64,000 bases of DNA from Pedobacter sp. B4-66 (GTDB lineage: Bacteria > Bacteroidota > Bacteroidia > Sphingobacteriales > Sphingobacteriaceae). The stretch's first letter is position 1; every line of letters begins with the position of its first letter. Below, piece after piece: positions 25,197-34,227 of this stretch. Both the position numbers and the translations under genes were made by a program. Where the stretch lies: assembly GCF_018492665.1 (NCBI RefSeq), contig NZ_JAFVME010000015.1:62001-126000 (forward strand), read 5' to 3'. The notes beneath the pieces are model-generated. The model saw only the letters and a list, made by a program, of their open reading frames with translations. It was not told the origin of the DNA and made no database searches.

Positions 25197-27359
25197 TTAC
25201 TTTATAATTCTATTTATCAAATCATTTAGCTGCTTGTCAGACAGTTGCTGAGGCGCATACATTTCCTGGCCCTCCGTCCACGCTTTATCCATTTTAAAGT
25301 AGTCGGTTATTGGAGCTTCCGGATCGCTCATTTTTGCCAGTTCCTGTTCTGTAAACTTTTTCCAGCGGGATAAATATAATGAACCTAGCAAACCGCTCCA
25401 TTCTTTGTGAGCATACTCATGAAGATCTGTTGCCGCATTATAATCCGGCCCCCAGTAGGTAATTTGAATTTTAGCATTTTTTATAGCATTGGCTTTGTCC
25501 TGAGCCGTATCGCCAAAATTTAAGGCTTGCTTTAGCCATGTGTTTAACGAGAAATATTTTGAAGAACTCAATAAAGAATCTTGTTGAAGAATCAACTGTT
25601 GAAATTTATCACTGCTTTTTTTAAATTTCATTGCATCCTTAGCCTTAATGGCATCTGTCATTTCCAGATAAACCTCATCACCAATATTAGCCTGCAACTG
25701 TCTTACAAAGTCTATTTTATCAACCTGATATGTTTCATTGTCCTTAAAATCATTGGATGCTGCTACGAAAAGTTTAACCGCCTCTTTAAACTTGGCCGGA
25801 TCATAGTTTCTTTTCCTAGTTCCCCACGAAGAAACGCTTTTAATATCAATACCTGGTCTGGCACAGAATATCGATTCAGAAGGTCCTTCCTGATAAATAT
25901 CAGGGCTGCTATAAGCTGTTTCCAATAACAATTGCCAAGCTTTCTCTAATGTCGGTGTGGTTTTTCCATAACGGAAAGCCTGATATTTTTTAATCCATTG
26001 CTTAACATCTACACGCTCTTTATGCCATCCAAGCTCAAGCATCAGGTCAAACGTAACCGGATTATTGTAAATGCCTTCAGGTATAATTCCAACACCTTTT
26101 AAAAAGGTTCCGTATTGACTGTTTTTAGCACGATAAACCTCATCAGCAAATCGTTGAAGTTTACCATACAGACCATTCTTTTCACCAAAATTACTTACGT
26201 TGCTCCAAACAAAGGGAGTTCCATTATAGCCTTTACGCTTTTCCCAGTTGTTGGTATTTTCTCCAAACAACTCTATCACAAGTGTCTTTTTTCTATTTAA
26301 TCCGTCTAGCAATTTAGGAGAGGGATTTTCCTGCCAGCCTTGTAACACCCAGGTACTACCCGGAAAGTTATCCTGCATTACTTTTTGTATTGCTGTGGCC
26401 GATGTAGTTACATCTGTTCCTTTTGAACTACCTCCCTCATGAAAAGGATCCCCACCAAAATAACGCAGATCTCTTCCATACAATATCTTCATTTCATTGT
26501 AGTAAATATCTGCTAGCTTCGAAAAAGCAGGATCTTCAGTTAAAAGAAAGTCGGGACGCTGAAAACCACCAGCCCATTTACCTTGCTCAATTACCTTGAT
26601 GTCCATTTTAGTTTTTAAGGAAGTTGGTATCATTCCATAAAAACCGTGCATTAAGGGTTCTATTTCAAGCTCCTTCATCCTTTTAAGGATTTTCTGTTGG
26701 AGCTTTGCCTGCCGATCTATAAAATCCTGACTAACTGGACCACCCCAACCTTCAAGATTCCCCATTAACCACCATGCGCTAAAGGCTGGTCCTGCAATAA
26801 AATCTAGGGTTTCTTTCTCTGAATAGCCAAGCTTTCTTAAAGTATTTTGCCATACCGCCTCCATGCCAACTGGGGCCAACATCAGATTTACTCCATTTAA
26901 AGCCATCCAATCCAACTCTCTTTCCCAATCTTCCCATTTATAGAAACTCATCGAGTAATTTATGGTACAGTAGTTTAATGCATAACGAACCGGATATGGC
27001 GAAACAATCCTTATTTTCTGCTTTATTAAAGGAAGCTTTGTTACCGACGAAAGATTATCTCCAAAATGAGACATACTTCGGTTACAATAGTATTTTAGAT
27101 ACCAATTTAAAGCAGATGATGCGGCACTTGAACTTGATGCTCCAATATGTATTTTATTGTTTCGCATGGAAAGCTCAAAAACCTCATTCCAATTATCGGA
27201 CGGGATTATACTAAATGATAAAGATGAAGCTAACCATGGCACTCTTCTCTCCGCAATCTGTTTAACCGACTGATAAGTTTGCGCTTTTAGTGAAAAGAAC
27301 GAGCCTATTGCGAGTAAGGCAAATAAAAAAGACTTTGTTTTTAAGGAGAAAGGGTTCAT
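25197..27359 (-). CDS. Alpha-N-acetylglucosaminidase, GH89 (NAGLU family)
   Basis: This 720-residue exported protein (signal peptide ending in FFSLKAQ) releases terminal alpha-linked GlcNAc from glycans. The NAGLU N-terminal domain is followed by the central TIM-barrel region: NYCTINYSMSFYKWEDWERE, LDWMALNGVNLMLAPVGMEAVWQ, SAWWLMGNLEGWGGP and PLMHGFYGMIP. RYFGGDPFHEGG and WVLQGWQENP are further family blocks, and a helical C-terminal domain completes it. The length fits bacterial NAGLU enzymes without extra carbohydrate-binding modules. It lies 124 bases downstream of susD in the sigma/FecR-controlled locus, so it is the likely catabolic enzyme of that locus. Confidence 0.93.
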   Translation of the reverse strand: MNPFSLKTKSFLFALLAIGSFFSLKAQTYQSVKQIAERRVPWLASSLSFSIIPSDNWNEVFELSMRNNKIHIGASSSSAASSALNWYLKYYCNRSMSHFGDNLSSVTKLPLIKQKIRIVSPYPVRYALNYCTINYSMSFYKWEDWERELDWMALNGVNLMLAPVGMEAVWQNTLRKLGYSEKETLDFIAGPAFSAWWLMGNLEGWGGPVSQDFIDRQAKLQQKILKRMKELEIEPLMHGFYGMIPTSLKTKMDIKVIEQGKWAGGFQRPDFLLTEDPAFSKLADIYYNEMKILYGRDLRYFGGDPFHEGGSSKGTDVTTSATAIQKVMQDNFPGSTWVLQGWQENPSPKLLDGLNRKKTLVIELFGENTNNWEKRKGYNGTPFVWSNVSNFGEKNGLYGKLQRFADEVYRAKNSQYGTFLKGVGIIPEGIYNNPVTFDLMLELGWHKERVDVKQWIKKYQAFRYGKTTPTLEKAWQLLLETAYSSPDIYQEGPSESIFCARPGIDIKSVSSWGTRKRNYDPAKFKEAVKLFVAASNDFKDNETYQVDKIDFVRQLQANIGDEVYLEMTDAIKAKDAMKFKKSSDKFQQLILQQDSLLSSSKYFSLNTWLKQALNFGDTAQDKANAIKNAKIQITYWGPDYNAATDLHEYAHKEWSGLLGSLYLSRWKKFTEQELAKMSDPEAPITDYFKMDKAWTEGQEMYAPQQLSDKQLNDLINRIIK

Positions 27360-27462
27360 TTATATAGCTTAAAAAAAATTTTGTTTTACCTAAAAGGAAA
27401 AACAGTAAGTTTACAAGGGATAAATTTAGTAAAAACACGCAAATTATGTACTTATTAATATT

Positions 27463-27486
27463 TTAATGAATTAAGAGCGCTTTTTA
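27463..27486 (-). repeat. 24-nt element shared downstream of both susD genes, copy 1
   Basis: On the minus strand this reads TAAAAAGCGCTC, then TT, then AATTCATTAA, with the first three bases being the susD stop codon. The same 24 bases with CC in place of TT occur at 39124-39147, downstream of the other susD. Function unknown; it may be part of a 3' UTR signal. Confidence 0.6.
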
Positions 27487-29082
27487 CTTGTCCCACCACA
27501 CCCTTGATGTTAGGGCATCACCGCCATTTAATCTAGTAACTGCAGTTTTGTAGTTCTCAGGATTATTCAAAGCTTCAGATGATAGGTATATCATTCTTCT
27601 GGGGATGGTTCCGTTAGTTACATTACCGATATACTTAACAGGTATCAATTTAGGGTAGTCTGATCTTTTCCAATTTAACCACGATTCAATAAAATTAAAG
27701 TTGGTGCCTGTAGCCACCCAATACTGGGTATTAATTTGATTAAGGGCTGTTTCCAGGTCAGATTGGTTTAGTGGATGCTCATTTACATAGGCGTTGATGA
27801 TTTCAGGGGCAATTTCAGCCTGTACATCCTGTTGTTCCATTGATTGTAATGCGCCTCTAAGACCATTTGAATAATGTTGAGACGCAGTGCCGGAAACATC
27901 CCAACCTTTCAGCTTTGCCTCAGATAGTAAAAATTCTGTTTCGGCATATGTTATAATAAAAATCGGTCCTCCAAGTTTCAAGTACACAGAGGTTCTTGGT
28001 CTGGAATATTTACCTAGAGGAGCAAAATCAGCACCTGACCCTGTTCCCCCGGGATATGATGGATGTTTGCTGATATCGGTATTCCCTCCAAGCAGATCAT
28101 ATCCGTTGGGCAGTCCAATTTGAACTGATGCTTCTGTATTTCCTGAAAGTGTTTGATTTACATTTTTTGCAAGACCATCCTGAGGTATTTCAGCTATAAC
28201 GGCCAATCTTGGATCGTCAGTTTCTCTTAGATAATCGATTAAGGTTTTGCTCCATTTTACTTCAATATAATCTGAAAACACACGTAATGCTGTTGAAGAT
28301 CTATTTTGGCTAGCTGAACTGGTAGCATCAGTCATTAGAATTGCATTGTCACTTGCATCAGAAAAAGCATGAGCCGAAGCTTTTTCAACCCATAGTCGAG
28401 CGATATCTGGTCGAACTTTACTCAACCTCATTGCCACGCGTATCATTAAAGCATAGCCAAACTTTTTCCATTTATTAATGTCGCCGTTGTAAAGCAGATC
28501 AGCGGTTGGCCTGGGCTTATCAGGGTTCAAATTTGCAATGGCTTTTTCTAAATCTAATAACATGGAGTTGTAGATGTCTTCCTGTTTATCATACAAAGGG
28601 TATTTAATCCCTTGTCTGGCTTTTGCAGCTTCACTATAAGGTACATCTCCATAAGTATCGGTTATTCTTTGTAAAATTAACACGAACATAATATCACCAA
28701 TACTGATCAGATTTGAATATTTATCATCATCTTTTTCAGTTGCGAGTCGCTGCATTTCTCTTATTGTGGAGGCTTCTGCATAGTCCTCGTCAAAAATCCG
28801 CCCTTGATAATCAGTAAAGCTCGCTACATTTAGGTATTTATCTCCGTTATTATAGTAATAATAAGTAGATGCGAGTAACTGTGTCATTGTACTTTGATAA
28901 AGCAACTGATAATAACCTTTATTTGCGAACTTTAACTGTGCTGTTGAAAGTAGACCATTAGGGTCATAGTTTGAAGCATTGGATTTTGTAGGATCATTAT
29001 TTATTTTATCCAGCTGTTCTTTACTGCAGCTAAACATAATTATCATTATTAAAATCACTTGAAGAATAATTGCTTTTTTCAT
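27484..29082 (-). CDS. SusD/RagB family glycan-binding lipoprotein (SusD-like type 2)
   Basis: This 532-residue surface lipoprotein has the signal MKKAIILQVILIMIIMFSCS, with Cys about residue 19. SusD-like proteins cap a SusC barrel and bind glycan at the outer face. Family signs are the N-P-T-K-S-N-A-S opening, DTYGDVPYSEA, KKFGYALMIRVAMRLSKVRP and the C-terminal SWLNWKRSDYPKLIPV/PRRMIYLSSE block. It starts nine bases after susC and probably forms a complex with it. Terminal GlcNAc-containing glycans are the likely ligands, inferred only from the adjacent GH89 gene. Confidence 0.92.
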   Translation of the reverse strand: MKKAIILQVILIMIIMFSCSKEQLDKINNDPTKSNASNYDPNGLLSTAQLKFANKGYYQLLYQSTMTQLLASTYYYYNNGDKYLNVASFTDYQGRIFDEDYAEASTIREMQRLATEKDDDKYSNLISIGDIMFVLILQRITDTYGDVPYSEAAKARQGIKYPLYDKQEDIYNSMLLDLEKAIANLNPDKPRPTADLLYNGDINKWKKFGYALMIRVAMRLSKVRPDIARLWVEKASAHAFSDASDNAILMTDATSSASQNRSSTALRVFSDYIEVKWSKTLIDYLRETDDPRLAVIAEIPQDGLAKNVNQTLSGNTEASVQIGLPNGYDLLGGNTDISKHPSYPGGTGSGADFAPLGKYSRPRTSVYLKLGGPIFIITYAETEFLLSEAKLKGWDVSGTASQHYSNGLRGALQSMEQQDVQAEIAPEIINAYVNEHPLNQSDLETALNQINTQYWVATGTNFNFIESWLNWKRSDYPKLIPVKYIGNVTNGTIPRRMIYLSSEALNNPENYKTAVTRLNGGDALTSRVWWDK

Positions 29083-29091
29083 AGCGTACAG

Positions 29092-32000
29092 TTATTTAAA
29101 CTTCAGATTTAGATTTATACCAAAAGTTCTTGTTGCGGGTAATGATGCACCCTCTATTCCTGCATAAGCAAGGCTGGGAGAGAACTGAGATTCTGGGTCT
29201 ATATTTTTAGTATACTTCAAAATAGTTAATAGATTCCTTCCTATTAAATCTATTGATGCATTTTTAAAAGGCGTTTTATTTAATATTTTGGACGAGAATG
29301 TGTAGCCAAGCACAACTTGTCTTAATTTTATAAAACTGCCATTTAAAACAGAGAGTGCAGAGATATTTGTAGCCAATGCAGGGTAATAGTTGTAGGCAGG
29401 AACATTTGTGGTATTTGTTTCTCCATTTTCATACACACCGTTAGCAACTATACCTGTTTCACGACCATAAAGCGTTGCCCTATTAAGACCAAGAACATAG
29501 GAGTAATTTTCTGTAGCCGACAGGACTTTATTTCCAAATTTATAATCTATCAGAAAGCTTAAACTGAAGCTTTTATATTGAAAATTATTGCTGAACCCTC
29601 CATAGTAAGATGGAAGAATACTACCCATTGGTTTCATCTCTCCTCGCTTTGGAACCCCATCTGAACCAATAATAATGTTCCCATTTTTGTCACGCTGATA
29701 ATCATAAGCCATAATCTGAGTTATCGACTTGCCAACAACAAGGGCAGTATTTGCGTTTAATGGTCGGTAAGTGCCGCCAAATGCATAGCTGCTTATGCCG
29801 TCTATTGATATCAACAAGTTATTTATATGACTGGCATTAATTCCAGCTTTCCAACTAAAATTCTCATTGGTTATTAAATTGGTTTGTATAGAAGTTTCAA
29901 TACCTGTATTACGGGTTTTGCCTAAATTTACATAGGCAGATGTGAATCCTGTGGCTACAGATTGTCCGGCATTAATAATTTCCTTATTGGTAATCCTGTG
30001 GAAGTAAGTGAAATCAAGATCTATTTTGTTGCCAAAAAGCTTTAAATTAATACCAGTTTCAAATTCATTTAAGGTGAATGGTTTCAGATTGTAGTTTGGT
30101 AAATCTCTTGAAAAATTCCCTAAAGGAACACCGTTTATAGATTTGTCCGAGGAATAATAAACTTGTGTAGTGTAGGGAACTGCCGGTTCTCCGCTTGTTT
30201 GAGCAAAACTAGCTCTTATTTTACCGAAATCCAGACCTTTTACTTTTAAAAAGTTAGAGAATATAAAGCTTCCTGAGACACTTGGAACAAAAATCCCCCT
30301 GTTATTGCTGGGAAGTGTAGAGTATACATCGTATCGTCCGGTAGATGATACCGTAAGGAATTTTTTGAAATCAAAGTCAACTGTATAGTATGCCGACTGA
30401 GTAACAATTCTTGAAAGTGCATCTTTACTGCTAACAGCCGATAGATTATCAACTGTGTATAAATAGGGTATGATAAATTGGGTGCCTGTTAACTCATTAG
30501 ATTTTGTTCTTCTATTGCGAAAGCTTGCCCCTGCAGATACATCTATGTTCAGGTCTTTAGTAATGTCTCTGTTTCCTGAAAGAAGAATATCAGTATTTAA
30601 TTCTGATGTTTTTGATTGATTTAAGGCATTTATACCACCCTGACCATTTATAGAAAAAGCCGTGCCTGTTGGTACAATACTTATAACATGGTCGTTACTG
30701 ACGTCATAACCAAATCTTCCCTGTAGAAACAGACTGTTGCTCAAATCGTATTTGATAAGCGCTGAGGATATTAACCTGTCGCGTGTAGCGTTGTCTTCTT
30801 TTTTATTGATGGTGAAATATGGATTAGTTTTATATTCATCCGCATTCCACCTGGTTTCAGCTCCCGTATTTACATCATATCCTGGGGCTAACAAGGCTTG
30901 ATCTGCACTTGTTGCTATGGCGTTGATACCATAGTTTGCATTAATAGGACCATCGCTAAGGTACGATCTGTTTTTGCCCCGCTCATAAATGTAATTGCCA
31001 TTTAAAGTGAGTGTGAGTTTTTTGGTTAAGTCATATGAAGCAAATATGTTTGAGGTTTTTCTGTTCAGATCGCTATTTCTTAAAATAGATTGATAATCAA
31101 GAATTGAAGCTGATGCATGATAGCTGCTTTTATCCGATCCGCCATTTAGAGAAATGGTATTTGTAAAAGCTGGTGCCGTTCTATAGAATCTTTTTATGTT
31201 GTCTTTTACCGGTGCATATGGGTGGTTTTCTCCATTAATTTGTACACTTGGTAGTCCATCCATCTTTTCCCCCCAACTAAGTATACCGGTTGCAATTGCT
31301 CCTGCAATGTTTTGTGGTCTTAAGTTTTGTGCGCCCTGACCATATACATATTGATAATCAGTATTATTTACAGGATTGTCAAATGAGAAATTAGAGTTGT
31401 ATTCAACAGAATTACCTGATTTCCTTTTTCCACTTTTAATTGTAATTATGATCACACCATTTGCAGCACGTGCACCATATAAAGCAGAAGCGGAAGATCC
31501 TTTTAATACAGTAATAGTCTCTACATCATCAGGATTGATGTTACTAATTCCATCCCCATAATCTACACCTCCATATTCATTTGCACTCCCACGCTGAGTA
31601 TTATCTATAGGTATCCCATTAATAATAAAAAGAGGAGGCCCTGCATCCTTACTTGCTGCACCTCTTAGCAGTATTCTCGAAGACGAGCCCGGCCCTCCAT
31701 TCACGCCACTAACATTTAGCCCCGCTACCAGTCCTTCTAATGCCATAGCAAGGTTCGATTCCCTTGCCTTCGTTAATAAAGAACCATCGATAGTCGATAC
31801 CGAATAACCTATCTTTCTGTTCTCTTTTTTAATATTTAAGGCTGTTACTATAACTTCATTCAGCATCTTAACTGAATCAACATCCTGATCTTCAATCGAT
31901 CTCAGTTTTATAACAATAAGATTCTTGGAAAGTAATTTATAGTTGTAATTGGTGTTTGTAAGAATCTGGTCTAGTACTTTAAAGGTTTCCTTATTCTTTA

Positions 32001-32196
32001 CATTGATGGTAATTTTCTTATCAGGAATTTTCCGTTCACTAAATACAAATCGATAAAAGGTCTGATTTTGTATCTCATTAATAACTTGATCAAAGCTTGC
32101 CGATTCGAGCTTTAATGTCACTTTCGTTTGCGAATGAACATTAATTGCTATCATAAGGAAGCAGAAAATCAATACGTGTCGCATCGTCTTCATCAT
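29092..32196 (-). CDS. SusC/RagA TonB-dependent receptor with STN signalling domain
   Basis: This 1034-residue outer-membrane receptor imports glycans. After the signal peptide (about residues 1-23) an STN domain spans about 25-98. It is the domain that contacts FecR to report substrate binding. A linker of about 13 residues leads straight to LNEVIVTAL (112-120) and the plug (LEGLVAGLNVSG, ILLRGAAS, PLFIINGIPIDNT, VLKGSSASALYGARAANGVIIITIKSGK), then the beta barrel. The usual carboxypeptidase-regulatory-like domain between STN and plug is not visible. The gene follows fecR by 44 bases and precedes susD by nine, which fits a sigma/anti-sigma controlled operon. Confidence 0.93.
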   Translation of the reverse strand: MMKTMRHVLIFCFLMIAINVHSQTKVTLKLESASFDQVINEIQNQTFYRFVFSERKIPDKKITINVKNKETFKVLDQILTNTNYNYKLLSKNLIVIKLRSIEDQDVDSVKMLNEVIVTALNIKKENRKIGYSVSTIDGSLLTKARESNLAMALEGLVAGLNVSGVNGGPGSSSRILLRGAASKDAGPPLFIINGIPIDNTQRGSANEYGGVDYGDGISNINPDDVETITVLKGSSASALYGARAANGVIIITIKSGKRKSGNSVEYNSNFSFDNPVNNTDYQYVYGQGAQNLRPQNIAGAIATGILSWGEKMDGLPSVQINGENHPYAPVKDNIKRFYRTAPAFTNTISLNGGSDKSSYHASASILDYQSILRNSDLNRKTSNIFASYDLTKKLTLTLNGNYIYERGKNRSYLSDGPINANYGINAIATSADQALLAPGYDVNTGAETRWNADEYKTNPYFTINKKEDNATRDRLISSALIKYDLSNSLFLQGRFGYDVSNDHVISIVPTGTAFSINGQGGINALNQSKTSELNTDILLSGNRDITKDLNIDVSAGASFRNRRTKSNELTGTQFIIPYLYTVDNLSAVSSKDALSRIVTQSAYYTVDFDFKKFLTVSSTGRYDVYSTLPSNNRGIFVPSVSGSFIFSNFLKVKGLDFGKIRASFAQTSGEPAVPYTTQVYYSSDKSINGVPLGNFSRDLPNYNLKPFTLNEFETGINLKLFGNKIDLDFTYFHRITNKEIINAGQSVATGFTSAYVNLGKTRNTGIETSIQTNLITNENFSWKAGINASHINNLLISIDGISSYAFGGTYRPLNANTALVVGKSITQIMAYDYQRDKNGNIIIGSDGVPKRGEMKPMGSILPSYYGGFSNNFQYKSFSLSFLIDYKFGNKVLSATENYSYVLGLNRATLYGRETGIVANGVYENGETNTTNVPAYNYYPALATNISALSVLNGSFIKLRQVVLGYTFSSKILNKTPFKNASIDLIGRNLLTILKYTKNIDPESQFSPSLAYAGIEGASLPATRTFGINLNLKFK

Positions 32197-32240
32197 AAGC
32201 TTCGTACTCGGGTCTTGATTGTAAATCGGTTAGAGGGATT

Positions 32241-33278
32241 TTAATAAATATATATAATATTCCCCTCTTTTTTATAGCTGAAATTTTCTATATATCTCAA
32301 AGCATTTAATAGTTCTTCGATGCTTTCTTTCTCAAACTCTCCCGTGAAAATATAATCTTTCTTTTTCTCATCATTAAACCTTATCTCTACGCCATATTTT
32401 CTTTCAGCATCTCGGGCAATAGAAACGAATGTTTGATTCTTGAATACTAACCTGTCATTTAACCAGGAGGTTTCCATTATACTGTTGTTGCTGCTATCCT
32501 TTGAATTATAATAAGTCAATGGAACTATCGTGTAATTAACATTGTTTTTGTCAGCCAGGGTAAACTTCTGGTTTGGTTTTAATATGATCTTTTCAGCAGG
32601 TTTGTTATTCAATGTGATCTGAACAAGCCCTCTTACCAAAGTTGTTTCAATAAATGAATCATCTTCATAAACTTTTACATCAAAAGCAGTTCCCAATACC
32701 CTTATGCTCATATGTTTCGTATGAATAATGAAAGGATGTTCAGAGTCTTTCTTAACATCAAAAAAAGCTTCACCATTCAGATATACTTCCCTGTTTTTTC
32801 TACTAAAAGATGCTGGATATTTTAATTGAGTTTTAGAATTTAAGTTTACCTGAGTACCATCTTCAAGTATAATTTTTGATTTATCCCCACTCGGGGTTTG
32901 CAAAACTTTCCATTCAGCAATATCGTTTTTCCCGGCAGAATTATCTGGAAAAAAATAATACGCAGCAAAAGAACAGATACAAAAGGCAATAACAGCCGCA
33001 ATTCGGTACCAGTTAACAAAGTCTCTTTTTACAGGTTCTTCAATATTCTGAACAGGCTTAGGCTCCGGAACAGCTATTTGTTGTTTAATCTTTTCAAAAA
33101 CTGAATCAATATTGTTAGTGCCTGGTTTTTCGTCATTAAAATAACCGGTTAGATTTTCGTACTCATTTCTATGAACGGTACTTTTTGAAAGTAGTTCTTT
33201 AAGCTCAATAAGCTCTTTAGGTGAAATTTCACCAGCTAATCTTTTGCCCAATAACTCCGTAAATCTTTGATCAGTCAT
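32241..33278 (-). CDS. FecR family anti-sigma factor
   Basis: This 345-residue inner-membrane protein keeps its ECF sigma factor inactive until SusC reports substrate. Residues 1-90 form a cytoplasmic helical segment, one membrane span follows (WYRIAAVIAFCICSFAAYYFF, about 90-110), then the periplasmic FecR domain (LQTPSGDKSKIILEDGTQVNLNS, VYLNGEAFFDVKKD, HPFIIHTKHMSIRVLGTAFDV) and a C-terminal DUF4974 domain (LVFKNQTFVSIARDAERKYGVEIRF). It lies 42 bases after the sigma gene and before the STN-bearing susC, the classical arrangement for substrate-induced glycan loci. Confidence 0.94.
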   Translation of the reverse strand: MTDQRFTELLGKRLAGEISPKELIELKELLSKSTVHRNEYENLTGYFNDEKPGTNNIDSVFEKIKQQIAVPEPKPVQNIEEPVKRDFVNWYRIAAVIAFCICSFAAYYFFPDNSAGKNDIAEWKVLQTPSGDKSKIILEDGTQVNLNSKTQLKYPASFSRKNREVYLNGEAFFDVKKDSEHPFIIHTKHMSIRVLGTAFDVKVYEDDSFIETTLVRGLVQITLNNKPAEKIILKPNQKFTLADKNNVNYTIVPLTYYNSKDSSNNSIMETSWLNDRLVFKNQTFVSIARDAERKYGVEIRFNDEKKKDYIFTGEFEKESIEELLNALRYIENFSYKKEGNIIYIY

Positions 33279-33320
33279 TTGTGTTTTTTGTTGTGTTATT
33301 ATATATAGTACTGTTTTTAC

Positions 33321-33989
33321 TTAAAAATGCCTACAATACTCTAAAAAATAGTTTGTTATGCTTATTAAAAAAATAAGACTTATAATTTTTCCGCTAATAA
33401 GTTTGTCATTGTTGCCGCTTTGATCCTTACCTTCTTTATATGCGAAAAGTGTAACCCTTAGTTTATCAATAGCTCTAAAAAGCTGTGTTTGCACTGTTCT
33501 TGGAGATATATCTAGAATTTCGGCAACTTCTTTATATCTCATTCCATTTTCTTTAATCAACCTAAAAACCATTTTTGCCTGCAATGGAAGTTTTTCAATT
33601 GCACTATCTAATTTAACATGCAACTCTTTGCGTTCCAGCTCTTTCTCTGGATTATTATTGTCCGAGAATGGATACTCGCCCGACAATTCTAATTCAGTTA
33701 TACGGATCCCTGAATATTTTTTAAGATGTTTTAATGATTGATTTCTAACCGCAACAAACAGATATGTCTCCGGGTTAGTTACATGCAAGTTTACTTTTCT
33801 GTTTTCCCAACACTTTACAAATATTTCTGAAATGATATCTTCAGCAATCTCCTTTTGAGTTACATAGTAACAACAAAATTTAAAAAGTTTATTGAATAGC
33901 GCATAGTATAAAGCCTCAAAGGATTTAACATCGTCTTCAACGGACATTCTGATCCACAGACTGGATAAGTCGGGCTTTACTGTTTTCAA
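33321..33989 (-). CDS. ECF RNA polymerase sigma-70 factor
   Basis: This 222-residue sigma factor has region 2 (FEALYYALFNKLFKFCCYYV, AEDIISEIFVKCWENR) and region 4 (EKLPLQAKMVFRLIKENGMRYKEVAEILDISPRTVQTQLFRAIDKLR). It should direct transcription of the adjacent fecR-susC-susD unit. The start is a TTG at 33989: the only nearby ATG (33947) would cut into the conserved LWIRMSVEDDVKSFEALY helix. The C-terminus has an extra hydrophobic tail of about 20 residues (IISLIFLISITNYFLEYC) beyond region 4. The gene is divergent from the second susC. Confidence 0.92.
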   Translation of the reverse strand: MKTVKPDLSSLWIRMSVEDDVKSFEALYYALFNKLFKFCCYYVTQKEIAEDIISEIFVKCWENRKVNLHVTNPETYLFVAVRNQSLKHLKKYSGIRITELELSGEYPFSDNNNPEKELERKELHVKLDSAIEKLPLQAKMVFRLIKENGMRYKEVAEILDISPRTVQTQLFRAIDKLRVTLFAYKEGKDQSGNNDKLISGKIISLIFLISITNYFLEYCRHF

Positions 33990-34227
33990 TTGCTAAATGG
34001 GTTGTTTTTTTCAATGCAATGTAGCGAATAAAAATAATTTCAAAAAAAATGAATTCTCTGTAGGCAATTTCTTTCTGAAATAGATCTCTTCTCTAAATAC
34101 GAGTCATTGTGTGCTGTCAATTACTTTGAGACATCAAAGAATTCGCTAACCAAGCTCATTTACAATTAACCATTTGTAAATAATGGAACGTATTAATGAA
34201 TATTATTAAACTAAACTAAACAAATGT
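33990..34227. other. Divergent intergenic region between the two glycan loci
   Basis: These 238 bases hold the promoters of the sigma-fecR-susC-susD unit (left) and of the second susC-susD pair (right). I see no ORF. TTTACAA (34159-34165) and TTGTAAA (34174-34180) form a 7-bp inverted repeat 48 bases before the right-hand ATG. No exact TAnnTTTG match at a good distance was found, so promoters of a different class may be used. Confidence 0.5.

Noticed and set aside
25143..25200. Third copy of the AGCGCTC motif seen after both susD genes
   Set aside because: Only seven bases match (near 25183) after the GH89 gene; such a short match also occurs in coding DNA here.
26978..27214. 78-codon plus-strand ORF opposite the GH89 gene
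   Set aside because: It lies wholly antisense to a well-conserved coding region and shows no domain or signal pattern.
33945..33947. ATG start for the ECF sigma gene at 33947
   Set aside because: It would remove the conserved first helix of region 2; the TTG at 33989 keeps it.
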